A stretch of DNA of 64,000 nucleotides from JAWKXU01 sp964468045. Its GTDB lineage: Bacteria; Pseudomonadota; Alphaproteobacteria; Sphingomonadales; Sphingomonadaceae. Numbering within the stretch: the first letter of the stretch is position 1; the number at the start of each line of letters is the position of its first letter. The translations under genes were made by a program, and so were the position numbers. Positions 1 through 7,717 of this stretch are shown here, one piece after another. Location: assembly GCA_964468045.1 (NCBI GenBank), contig CAYXTO010000002.1, forward strand, positions 124,001-188,000, in the 5' to 3' direction. The notes beneath the pieces are model-generated. The model worked only from the letters and a program-made list of their open reading frames with translations. It was not told the DNA's origin and did not search any database.

Positions 1-619
1 AGATCAGCTTGGCAATCTCTGATTCCCGCGGCGACAGAGCCGCAAGCGACATGCCGTTGGATGGCGCGGACCAGCTGAGGGAGCGGCGCAGCTGCGCATA
101 TCCTTCGCCCGTGGACAGGACCCGGTTCAGAACCAGCGACGACATCATGTCCTTGAGACGGTCCAGCCGCTCGTTCAACAGACCATAGGGAAGTTCGGTG
201 CGGACGCCGGCATGCTTCCTGCGGCTCATCCCGATCACCAGATAGAAGCCGGGCAGGAATCGGCGGGTTGCGGCGCCCACGATCTCGACATCCAGCTGGG
301 CCATGAAGCGCCAGTATTTCTCCGCCCGGTTGCCGGCGAGGCTGAGCTTCGGATCGTTCGCGAGCTCGAAGTTATCGATGTCGCTCAATGCCGATTCGCG
401 CAGCGAGATATCGGTGAAGGGGTCGAATTCGAACATCCGGGAACAGCGATAGCCTTCCTTGAGCTCGGGCCGCATCCCGTGGACGTACAGGTCGAAAATC
501 TCGCCCCGGCCATCGGTTTTGTCGCAGCAGAAGATGTCGATTCCATCCGCCGACGCTTCCTGCGCCAGGAAATTGACATATTCCCGCGTTTCGCGGCTGA
601 TGCTCCTCTCCACCAGCAT
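1..619 (-). CDS. LuxR-family transcriptional regulator, C-terminus cut off by window edge
   Basis: An open frame runs from an ATG at 617-619 (preceded by AGGAAG) leftward to the window edge, giving 206 visible residues. The last visible residues, SPRESEIAKLI, match the start of a LuxR/GerE helix-turn-helix, which would finish outside the window. The first ~190 residues are the sensory part; I do not recognise a precise ligand-binding family there, although the layout fits autoinducer-type or orphan LuxR regulators. It is divergent from the catabolic operon beginning at 789, so it probably regulates that operon. The 169-bp gap between them carries two copies of a GCGGA-N2-TCCGC motif. Confidence 0.75.
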   Translation of the reverse strand, partial: MLVERSISRETREYVNFLAQEASADGIDIFCCDKTDGRGEIFDLYVHGMRPELKEGYRCSRMFEFDPFTDISLRESALSDIDNFELANDPKLSLAGNRAEKYWRFMAQLDVEIVGAATRRFLPGFYLVIGMSRRKHAGVRTELPYGLLNERLDRLKDMMSSLVLNRVLSTGEGYAQLRRSLSWSAPSNGMSLAALSPRESEIAKLI

Positions 620-691
620 AGTTCTTCCTATCCGGTAATTTTTGGGTGGCGCACGATACTCCGATTCAGGCGTGCCAACAATATGGCAACG

Positions 692-750
692 GAACGCCGG
701 ATTGACGGAAATCCGCTAATACTTTCGCGAGCTTGGCGGAAATCCGCTCA
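692..750. promoter_or_regulatory. two direct copies of a palindromic GCGGA-N2-TCCGC motif (candidate operator)
   Basis: TTGACGGAAATCCGCTAA (692-709) and TTGGCGGAAATCCGCTCA (733-750) are direct repeats 41 bp apart, each an inverted repeat (perfect in the second, one mismatch in the first). They lie between the divergent LuxR-type regulator and the phosphotransferase operon. Related copies occur at 6009-6039 in the next divergent promoter region, so a shared regulator is plausible. Binding is inferred, not shown. Confidence 0.5.
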
Positions 751-788
751 TTCATGAAAGCAGCCCGTTTGCGATAGTCTTCGCCATC

Positions 789-2018
789 ATGACCGACATG
801 GACGTTATGGCGGAGGATATCTTGGATCAGGCAACCCTGAAGAAACCGGGCCAGCTTCGCGAATATGCATTCGCCCGTGCCGACGAACTGGAGCCGCGCA
901 TCCGCGAATTGCTGGATGAGCGCCTGGAACGGCGCAAGCTCGGCCCCTACTGGCCGCTCGACGAAGCGACCGTGACAACGCGGTTGCAAGCCTTGCTGGA
1001 AGCGCGCGGCTTCACCGGCTTTGCGATCCTGAACCTGCGCCGCATGGCCGGTGGAGCCTCCAAGGAACAGTTCAGCTTCGACTTGCGTCACTCCGACGGC
1101 ACGAGCGAGAAGCTGGTCCTGCGGATAGATCCGCGCGAAAGCATCGTGGAAACCTGCCGCTATCGCGAAGCTGAGGCACTTGAAGCCTTTCGCGGCGTGG
1201 TCCCGGTCGCGTCCTGTCGGGTCCTGGATGGCGACGGCACCTTCATGGGCCAGCCGGCAGTGATCCTGGAATTTGTCAGAGGCACGACCAAGCCGCCGAT
1301 CAAGCAGAGCCGCGCGGTGACCGGCGTGGGCATCACCCTGGACGATGAATGGCGTGAGCGGCTTTCCGGCGAATTCGTCGATGTGTTCGCCCGGATTCAC
1401 AATCACGATTGGCGCGGCGCGGACTTGCCTCATTTCGGAGTGCCCGACGAATATCCCGAACAGGCGGCGCTGTGGAATCTCAACTGGTGGACCAAGATCT
1501 GGCGCGAGGACGAGAGCGATCCCTATCCGTTTCTGACCTATGCCGAGCGCTGGATGCGCGAGCGCCTGCCCGAATGCCACCACCCTGTGTTCCTGCACGG
1601 CGACTATCGCTTCGGCAATTATCTGTTCGATCCCGATACCGGGAAGATGACCGCCATGCTCGACTGGGAGTTGTGCCATATCGGCGATTTTCATGACGAT
1701 CTGGGATGGGCCGCGCTGGAACTGTTCGGCGGCGCGCCGGTGAACGGGGAGGTCTGGATCAGCGGCCTGATGCAGAAGGATGCCTTCATCAAGGCATATG
1801 AACAGGCCAGCGGCCGGAAGGTGAACCGCAAGACCCTGGCGTTCTACGAGGTGCTCGCCGCCTACAAGGGCGCGGTCATGAATATCGGCACCAGCAACGG
1901 CCTCGCCATCCGGCAGACCAACCACCAGGATGCGCTGCAATGCTGGATCACCGCGGTCGGCCACTCGCTGATGGACCAGATCGCCCGCGTCATGCGTGAA
2001 GAGGAGAGGATGGCATGA
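789..2018 (+). CDS. aminoglycoside/choline-kinase-like phosphotransferase (APH family)
   Basis: This 409-aa protein has the APH/protein-kinase-like fold signature: HGDYRFGN around residues 269-276 (Brenner-type catalytic motif) and a downstream metal-binding DWE near residue 290 (MLDWELCHIGD). Family members fused or linked to acyl-CoA dehydrogenases (ACAD10/11 type) phosphorylate hydroxylated acyl-CoA intermediates, and the first gene of a CoA-dependent catabolic operon is a fitting place for one. Antibiotic resistance is unlikely from context. The ATG at 789 has no strong Shine-Dalgarno; in-frame ATGs at 798 and 807 are alternatives. The stop overlaps the next start (ATGA). Confidence 0.8.
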   Translation: MTDMDVMAEDILDQATLKKPGQLREYAFARADELEPRIRELLDERLERRKLGPYWPLDEATVTTRLQALLEARGFTGFAILNLRRMAGGASKEQFSFDLRHSDGTSEKLVLRIDPRESIVETCRYREAEALEAFRGVVPVASCRVLDGDGTFMGQPAVILEFVRGTTKPPIKQSRAVTGVGITLDDEWRERLSGEFVDVFARIHNHDWRGADLPHFGVPDEYPEQAALWNLNWWTKIWREDESDPYPFLTYAERWMRERLPECHHPVFLHGDYRFGNYLFDPDTGKMTAMLDWELCHIGDFHDDLGWAALELFGGAPVNGEVWISGLMQKDAFIKAYEQASGRKVNRKTLAFYEVLAAYKGAVMNIGTSNGLAIRQTNHQDALQCWITAVGHSLMDQIARVMREEERMA

Positions 2019-2575
2019 CCCCTTCCGTCGAAACCCGCCTGCAGGCCATTGCCGGGGCGCTCGAGCATCTCATCATTCCGGCATTGGCTGCCAGCGATGC
2101 CGATCCGATCGTGCAGGAGCAGGCGTCGCTGTCGTTGGGACATCTGCATATCATCGCGATGCAACTGCCCCGGCTCGACGCGTATCATGACATCTGCCTG
2201 CGCGAGCAGTTGCGGACAGGGCGCGAACTGCTGGCCGTCGCTTCGGGCGGCGAAGCCACCACCACCGCCTCGAGCGCGCTGGAAGCAGCCATCAGCAAGG
2301 CGGAAAGCCATCTGGGCGATCGATCGCAGGCCAAGGAGGGCCGCAATCTGGTGGCCGGCGCGATCTCGCAGCTCGTGATCGCCAGCAGCATGGACGGCGA
2401 CCCGGGTTTCATTCGTGCTTCGCAGGATATCCTGATCGAGCATGGTCTGCGCCAGACGCGGCGCGACCGGGCCTGGTATGGGCCGACCGGGCTCGATCCC
2501 TTCGCGGCCAGCCTGCCTTCCATTCCGCGGCTGATGGCGGATGAAGAGGCGAACCTGCGCAAGGAGGCGGCATGA
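2015..2575 (+). CDS. hypothetical protein between phosphotransferase and SDR
   Basis: This 186-aa mostly helical protein has no signal peptide or membrane segment. I do not recognise a named domain. Its start overlaps the phosphotransferase stop by 4 bp and its stop overlaps the next SDR start by 4 bp, so it is translationally coupled to both and very likely real. Small uncharacterised proteins often accompany APH-like kinases in acyl-CoA catabolic clusters, so an accessory role for the kinase is the simplest inference. Confidence 0.7.
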   Translation: MTPSVETRLQAIAGALEHLIIPALAASDADPIVQEQASLSLGHLHIIAMQLPRLDAYHDICLREQLRTGRELLAVASGGEATTTASSALEAAISKAESHLGDRSQAKEGRNLVAGAISQLVIASSMDGDPGFIRASQDILIEHGLRQTRRDRAWYGPTGLDPFAASLPSIPRLMADEEANLRKEAA

Positions 2576-3333
2576 TGCTGCAGGGCAAGTCGATCATCGT
2601 CACGGGCGGCGGTTCGGGCATCGGCAGGGCCGCGGCGCTGCTGTTCGCGGCGGATGGCGCCTGCGTGACGGTCGCGGATCGTAACGGCGAGGGCGCGGTC
2701 GAGATCGCATCCCGGATATCGGCTGCGGGCGGCCTGGCTCATGCCGTGACTTGCGACGTCACCGATGATTCATCGGTGGCGGCGATGGTGGCCGCAACCG
2801 TCGGCAGGTTCGGGCGGGTGAACGGCGCCTTCAACAATGCCGGCGTCGAATATCATGGCAAGGCCCTGGCCGACTTGTCGGAAGCCGAGTGGAGCAGGGT
2901 TCGCTCGATCAACCTGGATGGCGTGTTTCACTGCTTGAAGCACGAGATTGCGGCCATGCAGAAGACCGGCGGCGGTGCGATCGTGAACACGGCCTCCGTG
3001 GCGGCCGTCACCAGCCAGATGAACATGAGCGAGTACTGCGCCTCCAAGGCGGGCGTGACCGGTCTGACCCGGGGCGCGGCCGCCGAATATGCGCAGACCG
3101 GGGTACGAGTGAATGCGATCATGCCCGGGGTGATCCGTACCCCGATGACCGATGGCCTGTTCAGCAATCCTGCCACCGAAGCCGTTCTCGCCCCCCTGCT
3201 GGATCGCCATTCGGTCGGCCGGTTCGGTGAGCCGGAGGATGTCGCGGAGGCGGCCCGCTGGCTGCTTTCCGATCTGTCCGGTTACGTCAACGGCGTGAGC
3301 CTCGCGGTCGATGGCGGATACACCGCGCGCTAG
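2572..3333 (+). CDS. short-chain dehydrogenase/reductase (SDR)
   Basis: This 253-aa classical SDR has the length usual for the family. The NAD(P)-binding TGGGSGIG motif is at residues ~11-18, the NNAG motif near 88, and the catalytic Ser (NTASVAA) and YCASK lie around 140-160. It ends with the typical VDGGYTAR. The enzyme should oxidise or reduce a secondary alcohol/ketone, probably a CoA-bound or ring intermediate. It overlaps the preceding gene by 4 bp and is followed 56 bp later by another SDR, suggesting consecutive redox steps of one pathway. Confidence 0.88.
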   Translation: MMLQGKSIIVTGGGSGIGRAAALLFAADGACVTVADRNGEGAVEIASRISAAGGLAHAVTCDVTDDSSVAAMVAATVGRFGRVNGAFNNAGVEYHGKALADLSEAEWSRVRSINLDGVFHCLKHEIAAMQKTGGGAIVNTASVAAVTSQMNMSEYCASKAGVTGLTRGAAAEYAQTGVRVNAIMPGVIRTPMTDGLFSNPATEAVLAPLLDRHSVGRFGEPEDVAEAARWLLSDLSGYVNGVSLAVDGGYTAR

Positions 3334-3389
3334 CGGATCGCTGCGATGTTGCGGCCTTGAGCTTCAAGGCGCCCCTACGGAGAACGCGG

Positions 3390-4166
3390 ATGTTCGGATT
3401 GGCAAGCAAGAATGCGGTGGTGACCGGCGGCGCATCCGGTATCGGCGAGGCCATTGCCCGCAGGTTCAAGACGGCGGGAGCCAACGTGCTGGTGGGGGAC
3501 ATCAGCGGTTCCGCGGATGAGATTGCCTCCTGGGGAGGATTCTTCCGCCTGGCCGATGTGACGCAGGACGCCGAAATCGCGGCATTGCTCGATGATGCGG
3601 TCTCGCGCTTCGGCTCTGTCGACATCCTCGTCAACAATGCCGGCATCGCGCTGACCGGGGATATCGAGCACACCGGGAGCGCTGCCGCGGAACGCATGTA
3701 CCGCATCAACACCGGGGCGGTGGTGGCCGGCATGCGCGAAGGCGCAAGGCGGATCAGGGATGGCGGCGTGATCATCAACACTGCTTCCATCGCCGGGCAG
3801 GTCGGCATTCCCGGCCTGGTCGAATATTCGATGGGCAAGGCCGCTGTCATCCAGGCCACCAAGGTCGCCGCGCTGGACCTCGGCAAGCGCAACATCCGGG
3901 TGAACGCCATTTGCCCCGGAGTCATCGTTACTCCGCTGTCCGTCAATGCCGACGCGCCGCTCGTGGCGCTGGCTCCCCATATCACCGCGCTGGAACGGGC
4001 GGGGCAGCCGGAAGAAGTCGCGGCCCTCGCGCATTTTCTGGCCAGCGACGACGCCAGCTACGTCACCGGGCAGGCGATCTTCGTCGATGGCGGCTGGAAC
4101 ATTGGAATGACCGTGCCCACCGTAATGGCCGGCCTTATTGATGCCGGCGCGGAGCAGGAAGGGTGA
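3390..4166 (+). CDS. short-chain dehydrogenase/reductase (SDR)
   Basis: This second SDR of the operon is 258 aa from the ATG at 3390, which has CGGAGA just upstream; a longer reading from a TTG at 3357 is possible but lacks such a site. It shows TGGASGIG near the N-terminus, NNAG, the catalytic Ser in NTASIAG, and YSMGK as the YxxxK motif. The end has the VDGGW motif plus a ~20-residue tail longer than usual. Substrate is not predictable. Its stop overlaps the GTG start of the membrane protein gene (GTGA), so the two are coupled. Confidence 0.87.
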   Translation: MFGLASKNAVVTGGASGIGEAIARRFKTAGANVLVGDISGSADEIASWGGFFRLADVTQDAEIAALLDDAVSRFGSVDILVNNAGIALTGDIEHTGSAAAERMYRINTGAVVAGMREGARRIRDGGVIINTASIAGQVGIPGLVEYSMGKAAVIQATKVAALDLGKRNIRVNAICPGVIVTPLSVNADAPLVALAPHITALERAGQPEEVAALAHFLASDDASYVTGQAIFVDGGWNIGMTVPTVMAGLIDAGAEQEG

Positions 4167-4900
4167 AAACAAGGGAGCGGCTTGTCGCGGCGTCCGGGAT
4201 CGATACCCGCTATTGGCGGCTCTGCATCTGGAACGGGCCGCTCTTCGTCGCGGTGTTCGTGATCTGCTGGGGCCTGATGGCCGGCAATCTCCCGCCCTTC
4301 CAGCCCGATGTGCCTGCGAGCGAGGTGGCCGCGTTCTTCCGCGACAATGCCAACAGGATTCGTACCGGGATTTCGATCTCCTTCATCTTCGCCGTTTCCT
4401 ACGCGGTGTGGGGTCTCGGCCTGGCGCGGGTCATGGAGCACATGATCGGCGAGCGGAGTGTGTTGGTCGAGCTTCAGAAATGGGGCGCGGGGCTTACCAC
4501 GGTGGTCTTCCTCGTTTCGCTGCTGTTCTGGATGAGCGGCGCATTCCGCCCCGAAGCCCTGCCGGACTGGGAATTGCAGAAGCTCTACGATCAGGCCTGG
4601 CTGATGGTCGATCTCGGCTATTCGGTTACCACGCTGCAGATGGTGGCGCTGGGCGTGGCCGCGTTGCGCGACCCGCGTGAGCTTCCGCTGATTCCGAAGT
4701 GGCTGGCGTGGGGCGGCATCTGGCTGGGCTTCATGTTCGCCACCATCTCGCTGATGCCCTTCTTCCGTGACGGCCCCTTCGCCCGCAATGGCATCCTCAA
4801 TTACTGGATCGAGTTCGGCCTGCTGACGCTGTGGATGCCGGTGCTGAGCCTCTACATGCTAAAGGCGATTGGCCGGATCGAGGGCGAGCAGGTGGTCTGA
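4163..4900 (+). CDS. six-helix inner-membrane protein of unknown function
   Basis: The gene starts with GTG overlapping the SDR stop and encodes 245 aa. About six hydrophobic segments are visible, near residues 20-40, 73-93, 110-128, 145-165, 180-197 and 213-232, with few charged residues inside them. I do not recognise the family. As the last gene of the operon it could help uptake or sensing of the operon's substrate, but nothing in the sequence shows this. A hairpin follows at 4908-4940. Confidence 0.7.
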   Translation: MKTRERLVAASGIDTRYWRLCIWNGPLFVAVFVICWGLMAGNLPPFQPDVPASEVAAFFRDNANRIRTGISISFIFAVSYAVWGLGLARVMEHMIGERSVLVELQKWGAGLTTVVFLVSLLFWMSGAFRPEALPDWELQKLYDQAWLMVDLGYSVTTLQMVALGVAALRDPRELPLIPKWLAWGGIWLGFMFATISLMPFFRDGPFARNGILNYWIEFGLLTLWMPVLSLYMLKAIGRIEGEQVV

Positions 4901-4907
4901 ATCCGAA

Positions 4908-4940
4908 AAAGGCCGCCCCGCATCCCGGGAGCGGCCCTTT
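4908..4940. terminator. bidirectional terminator-like hairpin between convergent genes
   Basis: AAAGGCCGC (4908-4916) pairs with GCGGCC at 4931-4936, followed by CTTT; A-runs and T-runs flank both sides. It sits in the 60-bp gap between the convergent membrane-protein gene and the CrtC/AttH-like gene, as expected for a two-way terminator. Confidence 0.6.
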
Positions 4941-4960
4941 CCCGGCTGCTGATCAGCGCA

Positions 4961-5947
4961 TCACGGCAGGAAGAAGCCGCCGTCGGCCAGCGGCAGGCGG
5001 CCCGCCAGCACGTCATAGGGCCAGTTTTCCTGCGCCATGCCGCAGCCTTCGCGGCCGTTGTGGAACCATGATACGCCGGACACGACGCTGGTGACGTTGC
5101 TGTAGCAGTGCCACGGAGTCTGGGTGACGGTGATGCCGAGGAAATGGTATTCCTCGCCGAAGCGATCCGTCAGCACCATCTCGTATCCGGTGGGGAAGAT
5201 CTTCCCGCCGCGCATCGCCCGCAATCGCCCGCCGACCAGGCCGCGTACTGCGCAATCGCGCAACACATAGCCGTGGGCGAGGCCGAACTGGTCCCAGCCC
5301 TGCCTTGCCTGGTCCAGCGTCCAGATGGTCGACCAGGCGAAATCCGTGCCGAAGCCGCCGTTGATCCAGCCGATCGGCTTCAGTCCGCGTTCGTTGCGCG
5401 GCCCCCAGCTGTGATCCATCGTAGTGACGCAATCGACCGCGTAGGTCTTGCCGTGAAACCGCGCGGTGCCGGTGATGTGGGCCGACATGTCGAAATGGTT
5501 CGAATAGGCGGAGCCGAAGCCGCTGTCGTTGCGTTCCCTGGGCGCAAGTGGATCCATATCGGGATCGTGGATGTCATAAGGCTCCATCAGCCCCCGCACA
5601 TCGAGATGCAGCGCGGTGTCGTTCACGCCGATGTAGTCGATGCGGTAGTCGCGCGGTTCGTTGGAGGTACTGATGCTCAGGCCGTTGGGCAGGGTGAAAT
5701 CTTCCAGCCGTTCCGGCAGGGGCAGGTGCTGCTGGAAATCGACGTAGAGCGCTTCCAGCCCCAGCCGGCCGATCCTGTTGATCGCCTGCACATCGGCGAC
5801 GCAGGCTCCCACGCCCGGCCGTCCGATCACATAGACCCAGGCGGTGATGTTCGGCTCCGGGATATAGATCGAGAAATAATTGGTTTCCGCCCAATCATGG
5901 GAGACGTCAGCGGGCGTATGAAAGGCGACGTCCGATGTCTTGATCAT
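4961..5947 (-). CDS. CrtC/AttH-like beta-barrel protein (DUF7064-type)
   Basis: This 328-aa soluble protein has no signal peptide. It is rich in aromatic and beta-strand-type segments, with HSWGPRNERGLKPI around residues 179-192 and repeated W/H/D motifs. This pattern resembles the hydroxyneurosporene synthase/AttH lipocalin-like superfamily often found in sphingomonad and actinobacterial steroid or terpenoid clusters; that assignment is from memory of the family and is tentative. It is divergent from the zinc-ribbon/thiolase operon at 6138 and shares its promoter region. It could hydrate or bind a hydrophobic intermediate. Confidence 0.6.
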   Translation of the reverse strand: MIKTSDVAFHTPADVSHDWAETNYFSIYIPEPNITAWVYVIGRPGVGACVADVQAINRIGRLGLEALYVDFQQHLPLPERLEDFTLPNGLSISTSNEPRDYRIDYIGVNDTALHLDVRGLMEPYDIHDPDMDPLAPRERNDSGFGSAYSNHFDMSAHITGTARFHGKTYAVDCVTTMDHSWGPRNERGLKPIGWINGGFGTDFAWSTIWTLDQARQGWDQFGLAHGYVLRDCAVRGLVGGRLRAMRGGKIFPTGYEMVLTDRFGEEYHFLGITVTQTPWHCYSNVTSVVSGVSWFHNGREGCGMAQENWPYDVLAGRLPLADGGFFLP

Positions 5948-6008
5948 GGTGTCCTCCGGCTATTTTACCTTCCACACCGGTTCATCAAATCGCGCGCGCC
6001 TCATAGGG

Positions 6009-6070
6009 GCGGATTCCCGCCTGCGGCATTGGCGGAAATGGGTCAATTTATCCAGACAGGTCTCTCCGCC
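6009..6070. promoter_or_regulatory. second cluster of GCGGA/TCCGC half-sites in a divergent promoter region
   Basis: GCGGATTCCCGC (6009-6020) is a near-palindrome. TTGGCGGAAAT (6029-6039) is identical over 11 bases to part of the copy at 733-743. TCCGCC (6065-6070) is an inverted half-site. The stretch lies between the divergent genes starting at 5947 and 6138. The repeated occurrence in two neighbouring divergent regions suggests one regulator controls both catabolic operons. Confidence 0.45.
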
Positions 6071-6137
6071 AAATTCGCGGTGAGCGCCGGGCACGATTCC
6101 CTCCACCCCCGGTGCCAGGAGAGGCGCAACGGCCAGC

Positions 6138-6563
6138 ATGAGCGGTCAACTCGAATGGGTTCCTGCGATCCCGCAGATCAGGATCGGACAGGCGGGCAAG
6201 CCGATGCTGCTCGTCGTGCGATGCAATGATTGCGGCCAGGTCCATTTCGACCGGCCCCTTGCCTGCCCCAGATGCCTTTCGCGTGAACCGATGGACAAGC
6301 TGCCGCTGCAGGGCCTCGGCACGCTTTACAGCTATACTATCGTGCATCGCAGCTTTCCGGGGGTGAAGACGCCGTTCGTGATGGCCATCGTGGACATGGC
6401 CGAGGGAGCGACGCTGCGCGGCAATCTTCATGGGGTCGAGCCCGATCCCGAAGCGATTCCCTTCGGCCTGCCGGTGCGCCTTGTCTTCCGGGAGAGCGGC
6501 CAGCGGGATGAGAACGGGCGGCCTTACCTGATCTATGCGTTCGAACCGGAGACCGCACCATGA
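6138..6563 (+). CDS. DUF35 zinc-ribbon/OB-fold protein, thiolase partner (ChsH2-like)
   Basis: This 141-aa protein has an N-terminal rubredoxin-like zinc ribbon (C29-N-D-C32 and C43-P-R-C46) followed by an OB-fold with the typical LYSYTIVHR stretch. Such proteins form complexes with SCP-x-type thiolases; in steroid side-chain degradation the ChsH2 C-terminal domain pairs with the aldolase Ltp2. Its stop overlaps the ATG of the adjacent thiolase-like gene (6560), which strongly supports a two-subunit enzyme acting in the cytoplasm on an acyl-CoA. Confidence 0.88.
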   Translation: MSGQLEWVPAIPQIRIGQAGKPMLLVVRCNDCGQVHFDRPLACPRCLSREPMDKLPLQGLGTLYSYTIVHRSFPGVKTPFVMAIVDMAEGATLRGNLHGVEPDPEAIPFGLPVRLVFRESGQRDENGRPYLIYAFEPETAP

Positions 6564-7708
6564 GCGCGGTCTATGTGGTCGGGATAGACATGATCCGGTT
6601 CGGGCGCTTTCCGGATCGCACGGTGGCGCAACTCGCGGGCGAAGCGGCCTTGCTGGCGCTGGACGATTGCGGCCTTTTGATGCGGGATATTCAGGCGCTC
6701 TATTGCGGCTGCCAGCTGCGCGCGGGTGAAATGATCGGCCAGCAGACCTTGCGCCAGATCGGCATGACCGGCATCCCCGTGGTCAATGTCGCCAATGCCT
6801 GCGCTACCGGGGCCACTGCCTTCCGCGAAGGCGTGACGGCGATCCGCGCCGGCGCCTACGATGTGGTGATGGCCATCGGCGCCGAGCAGATGGGCAAGGG
6901 GCTGATCGGCGTTGGCCTGCCCGAAGGCTACAACCCGGAAGGGGAGATCGGCTCCAACACCACGCCTTCCATGTTCGCGCTGGTGGGCATGGAGCACGCC
7001 AGCAAATACGGCACCACGTTCGAACAATTCGCCAAGGTGGCGGTCAAGAATCACCATCACGCGACCATGAATCCCAAGGCCATGTACCAGGCGGAAACGC
7101 CGCTCGAGATGGTCATGGGCGCGGAAATGATCAGCTATCCCAACACCAAGCTGATGTGCTCGGTGAATGTGGATGGGGCCGCCGCGGCCGTGCTCGCGTC
7201 GGAAAGCTGGGTGAAGCGGCACGGCCTGAGGAAGCGGGCGGTGAAGGTGCTGGCTTCGGAAATGGCCAGCGACCCGTTCGATGTGCGCGACTTCGCCACT
7301 ACGGATTTCAGCATGGTCACGCAGGTCGCGGCGGGCCGGGCCTATGACGCGGCGGGGCTTGGTCCGGCGGCGCTGGATTTGGTCGAGCTGCATGACTGCT
7401 TCGCCACCGCCGAAATCGCGCATTACGAAAATCTGGGCCTGTGCGAGGACGGCGCGGCTGGGCGCCTGATCGATTCGGGCGAGACCGCGCTGGGCGGAAA
7501 GATCCCGGTCAATGTGTCGGGCGGCCTGCTGTCCAAGGGGCATCCGCTGGGCGCGACAGGCATCGCCAATATCTGCGAAATCGTCACCCACCTGCGGGGC
7601 AAGGCTGGAATCCGGCAGGTGGAAGGTGCGCGGATCGGTCTCACTCACGTTGTCGGCGGGCTCCAGGGCTGGGGCAGCTGCTGCGCTATTCATATTCTGG
7701 AAAAATAG
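6560..7708 (+). CDS. thiolase-family (SCP-x/Ltp-like) acyl-CoA thiolase or aldolase
   Basis: This 382-aa thiolase superfamily protein has the nucleophile-region cysteine C81 in NACATG, HDCFATAEI around residues 277-285, and SKGHPLGATG near 325. The length and the HDCF motif fit the SCP-x/lipid-transfer thiolase group rather than FadA. Partnership with the overlapping DUF35 protein is typical of enzymes that cleave C-C bonds in branched or ring-attached acyl-CoA side chains (thiolytic or retro-aldol). The exact substrate cannot be read from sequence. Confidence 0.88.
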   Translation: MSAVYVVGIDMIRFGRFPDRTVAQLAGEAALLALDDCGLLMRDIQALYCGCQLRAGEMIGQQTLRQIGMTGIPVVNVANACATGATAFREGVTAIRAGAYDVVMAIGAEQMGKGLIGVGLPEGYNPEGEIGSNTTPSMFALVGMEHASKYGTTFEQFAKVAVKNHHHATMNPKAMYQAETPLEMVMGAEMISYPNTKLMCSVNVDGAAAAVLASESWVKRHGLRKRAVKVLASEMASDPFDVRDFATTDFSMVTQVAAGRAYDAAGLGPAALDLVELHDCFATAEIAHYENLGLCEDGAAGRLIDSGETALGGKIPVNVSGGLLSKGHPLGATGIANICEIVTHLRGKAGIRQVEGARIGLTHVVGGLQGWGSCCAIHILEK

Positions 7709-7717
7709 AGGTTTGCC

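Noticed and set aside
789..2018. Antibiotic-resistance aminoglycoside phosphotransferase
   Set aside because: The APH motifs are shared with acyl-CoA-linked kinases, and the gene heads a catabolic operon with no mobile-element signs.
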